Program-made: the position numbers and the translations under genes
Part shown: piece by piece, positions 24,582 to 33,528 of the stretch
How positions within the stretch are numbered: the stretch's first letter is position 1
Layout: each line of letters starts with the position of its first letter
The notes under the pieces: generated by a model
Seen by the model: the letters and a program-made list of their open reading frames with translations, nothing else
What the model was told of the DNA's origin: nothing
Databases searched by the model: none
DNA from: CAYREX01 sp964423505
GTDB lineage: Bacteria; Fermentibacterota; Fermentibacteria; Fermentibacterales; JCC-6
DNA: 64,000 nt
Direction of reading: 5' to 3'
Assembly: GCA_964423505.1 (NCBI GenBank)
Contig: CAYREX010000011.1
Span: 1-64,000 of the forward strand

Positions 24582-26078
24582 ATGGACCGTCGGGAAGGCA
24601 GCGCGCTGGTGATAGGTGGGGGCCTCGGAGGCCTCGGAGCGGCGGTATCCCTGGCCACGAGAGGATGGTCCGTCACCCTGCTCGAGCGGAACGACCACCT
24701 GGGCGGCAAGCTGAACCGTCTCTCGGCGGAGGGTTTCGGGTTCGACCTGGGCCCATCCATCCTCACCATGCCCCGCCTGTTCGAGAGGCTGTTTCGCGAG
24801 GCCGGGGCGGACTTCCGCGAGCGATGCCCCATCGAGCCGCTGGAGGTCCACTGGCGCAACATCTTCGAGGACGGAGCGGTCTTCGACTTCCACTCGGACG
24901 TCGAGGAGACCGGCAGGCGGCTGGAGGAGCGCCTGCCCGGAGCATCAGACGAGCTCCGGGACTACATGCAGTACTCGGACAGGCAGTACGCGATAGTCGA
25001 CAGGGGCTACTTCGAGCAGGGAGCAGACACCCTCTCCGGAATGGTCAGGGCCACCGGGCCCGTCCGGATTCTCGGCCTCGACCTGCTCCGAAGCATGCAC
25101 CGGGCCAACACCTCGTACTTCGGCGACACCCATCTTCGCGACGCCTTCGACTACTTCATCAAGTACGTCGGGTCGTCCGCCCTGGATGCCCCCGGCTTCA
25201 TGAACCTCCTCCCCTCGGTGCAGTGGCGGGAGGGGCTGTGGTACGTGAAGGGCGGGATGTTCAATCTCTCGCTGGCCATCTCCGGCCTGGCGGAGGAGCT
25301 CGGGGTGGACCTCAGGGTCGGCTGCGAGGTCGCGTCCATCCTCACGGAGGGGGGGCGTGCCGTCGGGGTGGAGACCGCAGGTGGGGAGCGGCTCGCCGCC
25401 GACGTGGTGGTCTCCAACATGGAGGTCATCCCCGCATACAGGCAGCTCCTCGGGTACGACGAACCGTGGGTCGACCGCCTCGAGCGGAGGTTTCACCCGG
25501 CCTGCTCCGGCATAGTCCTCCACCTCGGCACCGACAGGGTCTTCCCGCAACTGGCCCATCACAACTTCCTCTACTCCGGGGACCAGGCGGCCCACTTCAG
25601 GCGGATAACCCGGCGGGGGCTGCTGCCGGACGACCCGACCCTCTACGTTGTGGCCGCGACCCGCACCGACCCGTCGCAGGCCCCCGAGGGCTGCGACAAC
25701 ATCAAGGTGCTGCCGCACATACCTCCCATAGACCCGAAGAGGCCGGTCTCCCGGGAGGAGTACGGGGAGCTGGCGGAGCTCTGCCTGGACAAGATGGAGC
25801 GCATGGGGCTGGAGGGCCTGCGGGAGAGCATCGTCTTCCGGGACATGTGGACGCCGGTGGACATCCGGGAGCGGTACCGGTCCAACCGGGGCGCCATCTA
25901 CGGGGTCAGCTCCGACATGAGGAGGAACTACGCCTTCAAGATGCCGAAGAGGAGCCGGAAGCTCCGAGGGCTCTGGTTCGTGGGCGGCAGCGTCAACCCC
26001 GGCGGTGGCATGCCCATGGCGCTGCTCTCCGGGTACAACGCCGCGAGGGCCATCGCCGGGGAGTTGCCGGAGCTCTGA
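24582..26078 (+). CDS. CrtI-type carotenoid desaturase or oxygenase (paralogue)
   Basis: A 498-residue FAD enzyme: ALVIGGGLGGLGAAVSLATR, VTLLERNDHLGGKLNRLSAE, FDLGPSILTMPRLFERLF, PACSGIVLHLGT, and C-terminal VGGSVNPGGGMPMALLSGYN. It is only distantly similar to the protein at 21594-23081, so the two arose by an old duplication and probably do different steps. ATG 24582 is supported by GGAGGGAG; a longer upstream reading is antisense to the aldehyde dehydrogenase and rejected. It is divergent from the four-gene operon, which allows one regulator to control both sides. No phytoene/dehydrosqualene synthase lies in the window. Confidence 0.9.
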   Translation: MDRREGSALVIGGGLGGLGAAVSLATRGWSVTLLERNDHLGGKLNRLSAEGFGFDLGPSILTMPRLFERLFREAGADFRERCPIEPLEVHWRNIFEDGAVFDFHSDVEETGRRLEERLPGASDELRDYMQYSDRQYAIVDRGYFEQGADTLSGMVRATGPVRILGLDLLRSMHRANTSYFGDTHLRDAFDYFIKYVGSSALDAPGFMNLLPSVQWREGLWYVKGGMFNLSLAISGLAEELGVDLRVGCEVASILTEGGRAVGVETAGGERLAADVVVSNMEVIPAYRQLLGYDEPWVDRLERRFHPACSGIVLHLGTDRVFPQLAHHNFLYSGDQAAHFRRITRRGLLPDDPTLYVVAATRTDPSQAPEGCDNIKVLPHIPPIDPKRPVSREEYGELAELCLDKMERMGLEGLRESIVFRDMWTPVDIRERYRSNRGAIYGVSSDMRRNYAFKMPKRSRKLRGLWFVGGSVNPGGGMPMALLSGYNAARAIAGELPEL

Positions 26079-26088
26079 GCCGGCAGGG

Positions 26089-26511
26089 TCAGAAGACCTC
26101 CAGGGCCGTCCTGACGGTGTCGGCTCTGACCGCGAAGACCGCATCCGAGTAGTCGGGCGGTCCCCTCCTGCCCCTTGCATCGAGCGAGAAGCCGTAGGGC
26201 TCGGTCGGCCTGCCGAACAGGTTCCGGTCCAGGAGACCGTCCCCGTCCTCGTCGTGGAAGGCGGAGACGGCGTAGACGCCGGGCGCCAGCCCGTTGAAGA
26301 CGACGGTTACGATGCTGGTGTCCACGGCGCAGCTCGACCTGGCAGCGGACATCCCGGGCTCGTATGGAAAACCCTCCGCTGACGACCATACGGCGACGTG
26401 GAGGCTGCCTCCGTTACCGTCCATGCCGCTGACGTTGACCTCCAGGATGCACAGCGATGGGTCGGCGGGGGGGCCGCTGCCGAGGGCTGCGAGAACCAGG
26501 CAGCAGATCAT
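26089..26511 (-). CDS. DUF2141 exported protein
   Basis: A 140-residue small exported protein; the N-terminus MICCLVLAALGSGPPADPS is a signal peptide or lipoprotein signal. The body has the DUF2141 pattern: GGSLHVAVWSSAEGFPYEPG, LAPGVYAVSAFHDEDGDGLL, and RNLFGRPTEPYGFSLDARG with the aspartate-rich, Ca-loop-like DEDGDGLLD. DUF2141 genes are often found near carotenoid genes, which fits this place, converging on the CrtI gene with a 10-base gap. Molecular role unknown. Confidence 0.85.
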   Translation of the reverse strand: MICCLVLAALGSGPPADPSLCILEVNVSGMDGNGGSLHVAVWSSAEGFPYEPGMSAARSSCAVDTSIVTVVFNGLAPGVYAVSAFHDEDGDGLLDRNLFGRPTEPYGFSLDARGRRGPPDYSDAVFAVRADTVRTALEVF

Positions 26512-26622
26512 CGCCAGCCCTCCGTCCGGTGCGCTGCGGGATACGCTCGAAGACCACCTGGACTATAATCCCAGCGCGGCATCGTCGTTAGCCATGGATG
26601 TCGAGGCAGACGGGAGGACGGA

Positions 26623-27699
26623 ATGACGGCTCTGCTCGTTTCGCTGGCGCTGCTCGGCCAGGTGGCCGGAATGGACATATACGACCCGGCGGAGGGCGCC
26701 TTCCTGGACGGACCCGGCGTGGCCGACTCGCTCTTCGCCGCCGCGGACAGCGCCTACCGGGTTGGAGACTACGGGCTGTCGGCTTCCCTCTACCTCCGGG
26801 GGCTCTCGCTCGATCCCTCGAGCGCCAGCGCCATCTACAATCTCGCCTGCTGCTACGGGCTGCTCGGCGAGGAGCAGCTTGCGGCGACCTACCTCAGGCG
26901 GGCCTGGGAGGGCGGCTTCGAGGACCTGGAGCACATCTCGTGGGACCCGGACTTCGACGCAGTCCGCGAGGGAGCGGTCTTCTCCCGGATGCTGGACAGC
27001 CTCGCCGCTGCCGTGGAGGCCGAGATGGCGGGGGCGGCCGACGAGCTGTTCTTCCATGCGGAGGGCCCGTTCCGCTGCCTGGTACGGACACCGGAAGGCT
27101 GGGACGGGGAGAGCGAGCTCCCGCTCGTGCTGGGTATCCACGGCCTTGGCGACACGCCGGAGGGCTTCATGGGCCTCTGGGAGGTGGTCGGGCAGTGGGA
27201 CTGCATGTTCGCCGTGCCCCAGGCGCCCAGCCCCTTCCTGGTCGGCGACCGCATCGGCTACACCTGGTTCTACAGCTGGGACGAGGGCGGCAGCGAGAGC
27301 GCCCTGCTCTCCCGGGACTACGTGCTCACTCTGCTGGACCGGCTGGAGGAGGAGTACCCGGTCTCCGGGGTGCTGCTCTTCGGCTACTCCCAGGGCGGAG
27401 GGATGACCTACATGGTGGGCCTCCACGAGCCGGAGCGCTTCACCGCGCTCGCCCCTTTCAGCGGCTGGCTCGACAGCTCGGTCATCACCGGGGAGGAGAT
27501 AGCCGCCGCCTCCGGCGTCCCGGTCCGGATAACCCACGGCGAGCAGGACGGCATGGTGGAGTACGACGCGGCGCTTGCCGCCGACTCCATGCTCTCGGAG
27601 GCCGGTTACGACGTGGAGCTGACCACCTTCCAGGGGAAGCACAGCTTCTCCCGGGATGGTCTCGAGGCGTTCCTCGCGGAGTTTTTGGGGGAGGTCTGA
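26623..27699 (+). CDS. Secreted esterase-like alpha/beta hydrolase with N-terminal TPR-like repeats
   Basis: A 358-residue exported protein. After a short signal (MTALLVSLALLGQVAG) come helical TPR-like repeats (VGDYGLSASLYLRGLSLDPS, ASAIYNLACCYGLLGEEQLA; residues about 30-115), then an alpha/beta hydrolase with LPLVLGIHGLGDTPEGF, nucleophile GYSQGGG, acid in THGEQDGMV and His in FQGKHSF. The layout suits a phospholipase/carboxylesterase (YpfH/PlpD-like) that is scaffolded by the repeats. It starts a run of plus-strand secreted proteins. Natural substrate unknown. Confidence 0.8.
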   Translation: MTALLVSLALLGQVAGMDIYDPAEGAFLDGPGVADSLFAAADSAYRVGDYGLSASLYLRGLSLDPSSASAIYNLACCYGLLGEEQLAATYLRRAWEGGFEDLEHISWDPDFDAVREGAVFSRMLDSLAAAVEAEMAGAADELFFHAEGPFRCLVRTPEGWDGESELPLVLGIHGLGDTPEGFMGLWEVVGQWDCMFAVPQAPSPFLVGDRIGYTWFYSWDEGGSESALLSRDYVLTLLDRLEEEYPVSGVLLFGYSQGGGMTYMVGLHEPERFTALAPFSGWLDSSVITGEEIAAASGVPVRITHGEQDGMVEYDAALAADSMLSEAGYDVELTTFQGKHSFSRDGLEAFLAEFLGEV

Positions 27700-27747
27700 G
27701 CCCTCCTCGCCCGGGGATAGCGAGAACCGCAGATGAAGGGAGCGCAG

Positions 27748-28476
27748 ATGGCCTCCGGATCGAGATTCCCCCTCGCCGCCATGACACTCCTCTCGCTGGC
27801 GCTTCTCTCCTCCTGCACCGACGGTGACCCCGCGGGGCCGGATCCCGGGGGAGAGCAGGCGAGCTACGAGTACGGCTTCGAAGGGGGCGGCGACTGGACC
27901 TGGCGGGACCCCGGGCACATCTGGGAGGACTCGACCTCCGGAACGGCGTTCTTCTCGGTCGATGACGACAGCAGGATGGCCCGGGACGAGTTCAGCGCCA
28001 CAACCGGGGCCGGCACCTCGCTCCGGATCAGGATGGAGTACACGTCACACAGCGACCCGAACAGCAGGCAGATGGTGATCGTCGGCTTCGTGGAGCAGGT
28101 CACGGCGGCGCTCTCCCAGGTGGAGAACGGCCTCTTCCTCTACGCCGCCAACTGGTGGGGGCAGCCGGTGGTCATCCCCTACGGGGTAGTCGATGGCCAG
28201 ACCGTCAACCTCACCGGGGAGTACCCGCCGCCTTCGTGGCAGAGGGGCTACGGCGAGTACGACTACCGGATAGACATACTGTCTGACAGCGAGTACAGGA
28301 CACGCTGCTGGAAGGATGGAGAGCCGGTCTGGGACAGCCTGAACGATGGCGACCTCGCCGGAGTGCCGACCCGGGCCGTTGCCATCTTCAATGCCGGGAC
28401 ATCCGCATACCCGCTGGAGGGGATGCACGGGGGCGGCGTGGACCTGGTCTGCTACTCGACCTCCGACCTCCGCTGA
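27748..28476 (+). CDS. Hypothetical lipoprotein
   Basis: A 242-residue lipoprotein with SLALLSSCTDGDPAGPDPG at its N-terminus (lipobox SSC) followed by a Pro/Gly linker. The rest is a beta-rich domain with many Trp and Tyr (ANWWGQPVVIPYG, PPPSWQRGYGEYDYRIDIL, MHGGGVDLVCYS) resembling the concanavalin-like sandwiches of secreted carbohydrate-binding proteins, but no family is recognised. ATG 27748 is favoured by GGGAG 5 bases upstream; 27733 is an alternative. It follows the esterase by 48 bases and precedes a depolymerase-like lipoprotein. Confidence 0.7.
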   Translation: MASGSRFPLAAMTLLSLALLSSCTDGDPAGPDPGGEQASYEYGFEGGGDWTWRDPGHIWEDSTSGTAFFSVDDDSRMARDEFSATTGAGTSLRIRMEYTSHSDPNSRQMVIVGFVEQVTAALSQVENGLFLYAANWWGQPVVIPYGVVDGQTVNLTGEYPPPSWQRGYGEYDYRIDILSDSEYRTRCWKDGEPVWDSLNDGDLAGVPTRAVAIFNAGTSAYPLEGMHGGGVDLVCYSTSDLR

Positions 28477-28516
28477 CCAGAGGTACCTGGACTCCCGGGC
28501 GCGGAAGGGAGATCTC

Positions 28517-29491
28517 ATGCGAGCCATAGCTCTGCTGCTCGCGATTCTTGCCGTCATCGGCTGCGGGAGGCTGGCCCGGGAGCCGATGGAGGGGACCGAG
28601 ACCTGGGTCATAGACGTGGAGGGCACAGAGCGGACCATGCTGGTCAGGGTTCCGTCCGGCGTGTCCTACCCGTCGCCGCTCCTCCTGGCCTTCCACGGCG
28701 GCTTCGGGACCGCCGCCGGGGTGGAGCAGGCGTACGGCCTGTCGCAGCTCGCCGACAGGGAGGGGTTCGTAGTCGTCTATCCGCAGGGGCTCGACCGCCA
28801 CTGGGAGGACGGCCGCATCGACCCGACCGACATGACCGACGTGGATTTCGTCCAGGCGGCGCTGGACACCCTGCAGGCTGCCTGCGGGGTAGACCCGGGA
28901 CGGATATGGGCCACCGGCATGTCCAACGGGGCCTTCTTCTGCCACTACCTGACCCACTGGCTGCCCGGGACCCTGGAGGCGATAGCCCCGGTCTGCGGCG
29001 GCATCGCGGACCCGGGATGGGAGTGGTTCGCCCCGGCCGACCCGACCCGCGTCTGCATCATCCAGGCCACCGATGACCCGATGGTCCCCTATCACGGAGG
29101 CGGCGTGGGGATGCAGGGCCGCAGGGGCGGGGTGATGGACACCGACGAGGCGGTGGAGCTCTGGCTGGCAGTGAACGGCTGCTCCGGCTCGGGCGAGGTC
29201 TCTCTGCTGCCGGACACCGACCCAAACGACGGCTGCGCGGTAACCCTGACCGAGTGGGGGGGCGATGCGGACGTAGCCCTCTACCGCATGGACGGGGCGG
29301 GGCACGCCTGGCCCTCCTCGACCAGCCCCCAGTACCTCCCCGAGCGGGTCATCGGGGCCGTGTGCAGGGACATCGAGGCGCCGGAGGTCCTCTGGGAGTT
29401 CTTCAGCAGCGCCGGCACCGGCGACGGGAGCACGCCGGAGAGGGGCGCCTCCGGCGACGGGGACTCCGGCAGGGGCGGCCGCGGCCGCTAG
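28517..29491 (+). CDS. Polyhydroxybutyrate-depolymerase/feruloyl-esterase-like lipoprotein (LpqC family)
   Basis: A 324-residue exported esterase: lipoprotein signal LLAILAVIGCGRL, then LLLAFHGGFGTAAGVEQAYG, GFVVVYPQGLDRHW, nucleophile in IWATGMSNGAFF, acid in IIQATDDPMVPYHGG and His in MDGAGHAWPS. Members of this family cleave polyester or feruloyl-sugar esters outside the cell. The last 25 residues are a Gly/Ser/Arg-rich tail (ASGDGDSGRGGRGR) of low complexity. ATG 28517 follows GGAAGGGAGA. The cluster of secreted esterases suggests scavenging of esterified polymers. Confidence 0.85.
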   Translation: MRAIALLLAILAVIGCGRLAREPMEGTETWVIDVEGTERTMLVRVPSGVSYPSPLLLAFHGGFGTAAGVEQAYGLSQLADREGFVVVYPQGLDRHWEDGRIDPTDMTDVDFVQAALDTLQAACGVDPGRIWATGMSNGAFFCHYLTHWLPGTLEAIAPVCGGIADPGWEWFAPADPTRVCIIQATDDPMVPYHGGGVGMQGRRGGVMDTDEAVELWLAVNGCSGSGEVSLLPDTDPNDGCAVTLTEWGGDADVALYRMDGAGHAWPSSTSPQYLPERVIGAVCRDIEAPEVLWEFFSSAGTGDGSTPERGASGDGDSGRGGRGR

Positions 29492-29503
29492 GGAGCGGTG
29501 TCG

Positions 29504-29971
29504 ATGGACGCCGCGATGAGGCGCCTCGCGGAGATCGAGGAGCGGGTGGGCCACGTGCTCTCCCGTTACCTCGAGGAGAGAGGCTGCCCCTGCGGCTACA
29601 GGCAGTTCGTCTACTGGGCCGGGAAGACCCAGGGTCCGGGCTGGCAGGACAACGTCCAGAACGCTCTGGTGAGGGCGGCCCTGGAGCTGGACGTCTATGA
29701 GGAGACCGAGATGGACTGCGGCGAGTGGGGCTACGAGGGCTCGCTGTTCTGCCTGGCCTGCGGGTCTCTCTGGAAGCACATCTCCTTCGAGTGGCGGATG
29801 CTGGCCTACCACGAGCGGCTCCTGCTGCTGGGGGAGGAGGACCCGGACGGCCTCTACGAGCCCATGGCCGCCGCGGACGTAGCCGCCACCGTCGGCCACG
29901 GACCGGGCGGGATACGCAGCCTGACGCTGGAGCAGTGGGTCTCGTTCATGCTGGGCGGGTCCTCCGGCTGA
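29504..29971 (+). CDS. Hypothetical protein with possible zinc-binding cysteines
   Basis: A 155-residue soluble protein without signal peptide. Cysteine pairs occur at GCPCGYRQFVYWAG and DCGEWGYEGSLFCLACGSLW, and could form a zinc ribbon with the nearby His of LWKHISFEWRM. The rest is helical. I recognise no family. ATG 29504 is preferred to GTG 29498 because GGGAGC at 29491-29496 is then at normal distance. It begins 12 bases after the esterase gene and is probably co-transcribed. Confidence 0.65.
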   Translation: MDAAMRRLAEIEERVGHVLSRYLEERGCPCGYRQFVYWAGKTQGPGWQDNVQNALVRAALELDVYEETEMDCGEWGYEGSLFCLACGSLWKHISFEWRMLAYHERLLLLGEEDPDGLYEPMAAADVAATVGHGPGGIRSLTLEQWVSFMLGGSSG

Positions 29972-30060
29972 GCCGGGCGCTCTATCCCTCCGGCAGGGTC
30001 AGGGGGAGAGCTGCGCTTCACTGTTGAACTGGCTGCCGGGTGTCCCGGCCTTCCGGGCGG

Positions 30061-30116
30061 TTGACCCGGGTCAGCGACATATATACATTGATATGGTAGA
30101 TAGTTTATATAATATA
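30061..30116 (+). promoter_or_regulatory. AT-rich promoter region of the LigD genes
   Basis: An AT island in GC-rich DNA: TTGACC at 30061-30066 with TATACA at 30082-30087 (15-base gap), and TTGATA (30088) with TATAAT (30108-30113). At least one is a plausible sigma-70 promoter for the phosphoesterase gene that starts at 30159. Confidence 0.5.
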
Positions 30117-30158
30117 GGGCGGTTGGTGCATCCCGGCCGCAGGCGGGAGGAGACTCGG

Positions 30159-30779
30159 ATGCCGGAGGGCTCCGGAGGGCTGGAGGAGTACCGGAGAAAG
30201 AGGGAGAGCGGCAGGACGCCGGAGCCGGGCGGGGGAGAAGCCTGGCCGGACCGGGCCGAACGGAGGCCGGTCTTCGTCATCCAGAAGCACGACGCCTCCA
30301 GCCTCCACTACGATTTCCGACTGGAGGTGGACGGCGTCCTCAGGAGCTGGGCGGTCCCGAAGGGGCCCTCCACCGACCCCTCCGAGAAGAGGCTGGCCAT
30401 CCGCACGGAGGACCATCCGCTGGCCTACGCGGACTTCGAGGGGGTAATACCGGAGGACCAGTACGGCGGGGGCACGGTGATGGTCTGGGAGAGGGGAAGC
30501 TACCGGAACGCGAAGGAGGGCGACGACGCACCCTCGGTGGCCGAGCAGCTGGAGAACGGACACGCCACCGTATGGCTGGAGGGTGAGAAGCTGTCCGGCG
30601 GCTACGCCCTGGTCCGCACTGGAGGGAAGGACGATGGCCGCTGGCTCCTGGTGAAGATGGACGACGAGGGGGCGGACGCACGGCGGAACCCGACCTCGAC
30701 GGAGCCCGACTCGGTGAGGTCCGGCAGGTCCATGGAGGAGATAGCGGAGGAGGGGTCCGGGGAGGAGGGAGATGAGTGA
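30159..30779 (+). CDS. LigD 3'-phosphoesterase (PE) domain as a separate protein
   Basis: A 206-residue protein equal to the PE module of LigD, which trims 3'-phosphate and ribonucleotide ends before joining. The hallmark VIQKHDASSLHYDFRLEVDG, SWAVPKGPSTDPSEKRLAIR, YADFEGVIPEDQYGGGTVMV is complete (residues about 40-125), with the Mn-binding His and Asp in HDASSLHYD. ATG 30159 follows GGGAGGAG. The C-terminal 35 residues are charged linker. It overlaps the ligase gene by 8 bases; three adjacent genes together equal one LigD. Confidence 0.93.
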   Translation: MPEGSGGLEEYRRKRESGRTPEPGGGEAWPDRAERRPVFVIQKHDASSLHYDFRLEVDGVLRSWAVPKGPSTDPSEKRLAIRTEDHPLAYADFEGVIPEDQYGGGTVMVWERGSYRNAKEGDDAPSVAEQLENGHATVWLEGEKLSGGYALVRTGGKDDGRWLLVKMDDEGADARRNPTSTEPDSVRSGRSMEEIAEEGSGEEGDE

Positions 30780-31821
30780 CCCGCTCGATGGCCTCTCCGA
30801 TGAGGAGAGGGAGAGGGCCGAGAAGAGTGAGATGCCCGACTGGACGGGGCCGATGCTGGCGAAGCTGACCCACGACCCGTTCTCCGACGACGGTTGGATG
30901 TACGAGCGCAAGCTGGACGGGGAGAGGGTCGTCTGCTTCGTTGGGCCGGCGGGCGGCGTCCGCCTGATGTCCCGCAACCGCGAGATGCTGAACGACAGCT
31001 ACCCGGAGGTGGAGCGCGCCCTGGAGGGGCAGGCCCCGCGGGGATGCGTTCTTGACGGCGAGGTGGTCGCCTTCGGCCCGGACGGGACCAGCGACTTCCA
31101 GAGGCTTCAGCCCCGGATGCAGGCGGGGAGCAGGGAGGAGGCCGAGTCTGAGGCTGTCGGCGTCTTCTACTACCTCTTCGACTGCATGTACCTGCACGGC
31201 CACGACGTGACCGGCTGCAGCCTCAGGGGCCGGAAGGGGCTCCTTCGGAGGGCCCTGGACTGGTCCGACCCGCTGCGCCTGACCCCCCACCGCAACGGGA
31301 GCGGCATGGAGCTCTACCGGGAGGCGTGCCGGAAGGGCTGGGAGGGGGTCATCGCCAAGAGGGCCGCCTCCACCTACGTGAGCGGCCGCTCCGGCGACTG
31401 GCTGAAGTTCAAGTGCGTCCACCGGCAGGAGCTGGTCATCGGCGGCTACACAGAGCCTCGTGGAGAGAGGACCGGGTTCGGGGCGCTGCTCCTGGGCTTC
31501 TACGAAGGCGGCGAGCTGGTCTACGCGGGCAAGGTCGGGACGGGCTTCGACGAAGAGACCCTGGAGATGCTGTCGGGGAGGCTCGAGGAGATGGAGAGGG
31601 GAACGCCCCCCTTCCGCCGTGACCCGGAAGAGGAGGGGGCGCACTACGTCACCCCCCGGCTGGTCTGCGAGGTGGCCTTCACCGAGTGGACATCGGACTC
31701 GATGCTGAGGCACCCGGCCTACAAGGGGCTGAGAAGGGACAAGGAGCCGGAGGACGTGACCCGGGAGGAGACGCGGCCGAAGGCGGAGTCACCCGCGGGT
31801 GAGGGGGAGGTGCGGCGGTGA
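30772..31821 (+). CDS. ligD: ATP-dependent DNA ligase (LigD ligase domain)
   Basis: A 349-residue ATP-dependent ligase. Nucleotidyl-transfer motif I is YERKLDGERVV (Lys that is adenylated), motif III FYYLFDCMYLHG, motif IV EGVIAKRAAS, motif V GDWLKFKCVHRQELVIGGYT; the OB-fold C-terminal domain ends with VCEVAFTEWTSDSMLRHPAY. It seals double-strand breaks with the other two modules. About 25 N-terminal charged residues precede the catalytic core and the C-terminus is a charged tail. It overlaps both neighbours by a few bases. Confidence 0.95.
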   Translation: MSDPLDGLSDEERERAEKSEMPDWTGPMLAKLTHDPFSDDGWMYERKLDGERVVCFVGPAGGVRLMSRNREMLNDSYPEVERALEGQAPRGCVLDGEVVAFGPDGTSDFQRLQPRMQAGSREEAESEAVGVFYYLFDCMYLHGHDVTGCSLRGRKGLLRRALDWSDPLRLTPHRNGSGMELYREACRKGWEGVIAKRAASTYVSGRSGDWLKFKCVHRQELVIGGYTEPRGERTGFGALLLGFYEGGELVYAGKVGTGFDEETLEMLSGRLEEMERGTPPFRRDPEEEGAHYVTPRLVCEVAFTEWTSDSMLRHPAYKGLRRDKEPEDVTREETRPKAESPAGEGEVRR

Positions 31822-32747
31822 GGGTCGGCAGGAGGACGATAGACCTGTCGAACCGGGACAAGGTCTTCTTCCCGGACAGCGGCCTGACCAAGGGTGACCT
31901 CGTCGACTACTACCGGGAGGTGGCGGACGTGATGGTCCCCCACATGGAGCGCTTCGGCGTGAGCATGCAGCGCTTCCCCGACGGGATAGGGAGCGACGGC
32001 TTCTACCAGAAGGACGCCGGCGATCACTTCCCCGACTGGCTGAGGACCGTGCGGATACCGAAGAGGGAGGGAGGAAGCTACAGCGCACCGGTGGTGGACA
32101 GCGCGGCGGCTCTCGTCTACCTCGCCGACCAGGCGGTCCTGACGCCGCACCTCTACCTCTCCGGCATTGACGACCTGGAGAGCCCCCGCAGGATGGTCTA
32201 CGACCTGGACCCTCCGGAGGGCACCGAAAGCCACGATGCGGTCAGGAGGGGAGCCCTGGAGCTGTGGGAGCTGCTCGAGGGCCTGGAGATGAGGGTCTTC
32301 GTCCAGACCACCGGCTCGAAGGGCTACCACGTGGTTGTCCCGCTGGACGCCGGGACGGGCTTCGACGACGTCCGGGACTTCGCGCGGGGGGTCGCACGGG
32401 TACTCGTCGCCCGGGATGGTGAGAGGTACACGCTGGAGGCCCGGAAGGAGGAGAGGGGGGGCAGGATATTCCTGGACACGATGCGCAACTCCTACGGGGC
32501 CACCTCGGTCTCACCCTACGCGGTCAGGGCGCTCCCCGGAGCGCCGGTGGCCACTCCGCTCACCCGGGATGAGCTGGAGGGGGGCGCCGCCCCCCGCGAC
32601 TGGACGATGGAGACCGTCCCCGGCAGGCTCTCCGGCGGGGAGGACCCGTGGAAGGGCATGGGCCGGCACGCGGTGTCGGTGGCCGCGAGGAGGGAGAGGC
32701 TCCGCCGCCTGCTCGAAGGTGAGGGTGTCGCCCGGGAGAGCTCCTAG
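31818..32747 (+). CDS. LigD polymerase/primase (POL) domain as a separate protein
   Basis: A 309-residue archaeo-eukaryotic-primase-type polymerase that fills gaps in non-homologous end joining. Motifs: DKVFFPDSGLTKGDLVDYYR, DGFYQKDAGDHFPDWL, catalytic DxD in MVYDLDPPEG, and TTGSKGYHVVVPLDA; the third acidic motif follows in RIFLDTMRNSYGATSV. GTG 31818 overlaps the ligase stop (GTGA). No ku gene is seen in the window, so the partner must be elsewhere. Confidence 0.94.
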   Translation: MRVGRRTIDLSNRDKVFFPDSGLTKGDLVDYYREVADVMVPHMERFGVSMQRFPDGIGSDGFYQKDAGDHFPDWLRTVRIPKREGGSYSAPVVDSAAALVYLADQAVLTPHLYLSGIDDLESPRRMVYDLDPPEGTESHDAVRRGALELWELLEGLEMRVFVQTTGSKGYHVVVPLDAGTGFDDVRDFARGVARVLVARDGERYTLEARKEERGGRIFLDTMRNSYGATSVSPYAVRALPGAPVATPLTRDELEGGAAPRDWTMETVPGRLSGGEDPWKGMGRHAVSVAARRERLRRLLEGEGVARESS

Positions 32748-32813
32748 ACACACTCCCGGCATGTCAGGACCGCCGGCCCTGTCGGAGGATGCAGTCGCCT
32801 GCATGCGACCGAG

Positions 32814-33449
32814 TCAGTCGTTCGTGGGTCTTCCTCCGCCGAGGAAGGCAATCTCCGTTATCGCCGTATCCTCCCAGCGATTACCCGGGTAGACCGAGAC
32901 GATGGTCAGCTCTATCTCATCCGAGTCGTCAAGGTAGAGCACCTCGTCGTGGTCGTTCCAGTAGAAGCTCTGGGGCTGCATCGTGTCCTCCAGCTCCAGC
33001 AGGTAGAGCGGCTCGCCGTTGAGGCTGAGGACCATGGAGCGGACCCGGGAGTTGTCCTCCCAGGCGGTCCGGCTCTTGGCGTAGCCGCTTAGGATGACCA
33101 TGCCCCAGCAGCGCGCTTCCTCCCCGTCACCGCCCGGGCTGCGGTAGAAGGTCGCCTCCAGCGTCTCGCCCTCTCCCTGTCCGGAGACCCCCTCTACCCA
33201 GGCAGTGTTCCGGTCGAGGTCCGCCAGGTTCTCCTCCCAGTAGTCGAAGTCGCCCTGGGGGGCCAGCTCCGACGAAGCGTCCCAGTGCCAGCTCATGCTG
33301 CGCGCCAGAGTGTTCTCCGGGCCGAACGTGCCCACATAATCACCTCTGTCCCCGATGTCCGTCCACTCGTCGACGCTGGCCCAGAGCGTCTCGTCGGGAA
33401 TGGACACCGCGACAAGAGAAGCAGCCATCAGCATCTGTATGATGAACAT
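32814..33449 (-). CDS. Exported discoidin-like (NADase-type glycan-binding) protein
   Basis: A 211-residue protein with a short N-terminal hydrophobic segment (MLMAASLVAVSIPDETLWAS). The body reads YWEENLADLDRNTAWVEGVS, GQGEGETLEATF, then a jelly-roll-like strand set (LSGYAKSRTAWEDNSRVRSM) ending in ITEIAFLGGG. The NL..DRNTAWVEG..G.GEGE pattern is that of the NADase-type glycan-binding/discoidin domain, which in other proteins binds glycans. ATG 33449 is favoured by AGGAGGTGAG. It follows the M6 protease region on the same strand. Role unknown. Confidence 0.7.
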   Translation of the reverse strand: MFIIQMLMAASLVAVSIPDETLWASVDEWTDIGDRGDYVGTFGPENTLARSMSWHWDASSELAPQGDFDYWEENLADLDRNTAWVEGVSGQGEGETLEATFYRSPGGDGEEARCWGMVILSGYAKSRTAWEDNSRVRSMVLSLNGEPLYLLELEDTMQPQSFYWNDHDEVLYLDDSDEIELTIVSVYPGNRWEDTAITEIAFLGGGRPTND

Positions 33450-33528
33450 GCGCCTCACCTCCTCCGGGCCACGATAACACCCGGAGGAGGTGGGGGACAG
33501 GGCCGTCAGGCAGGCAGAGGCTATCCTC

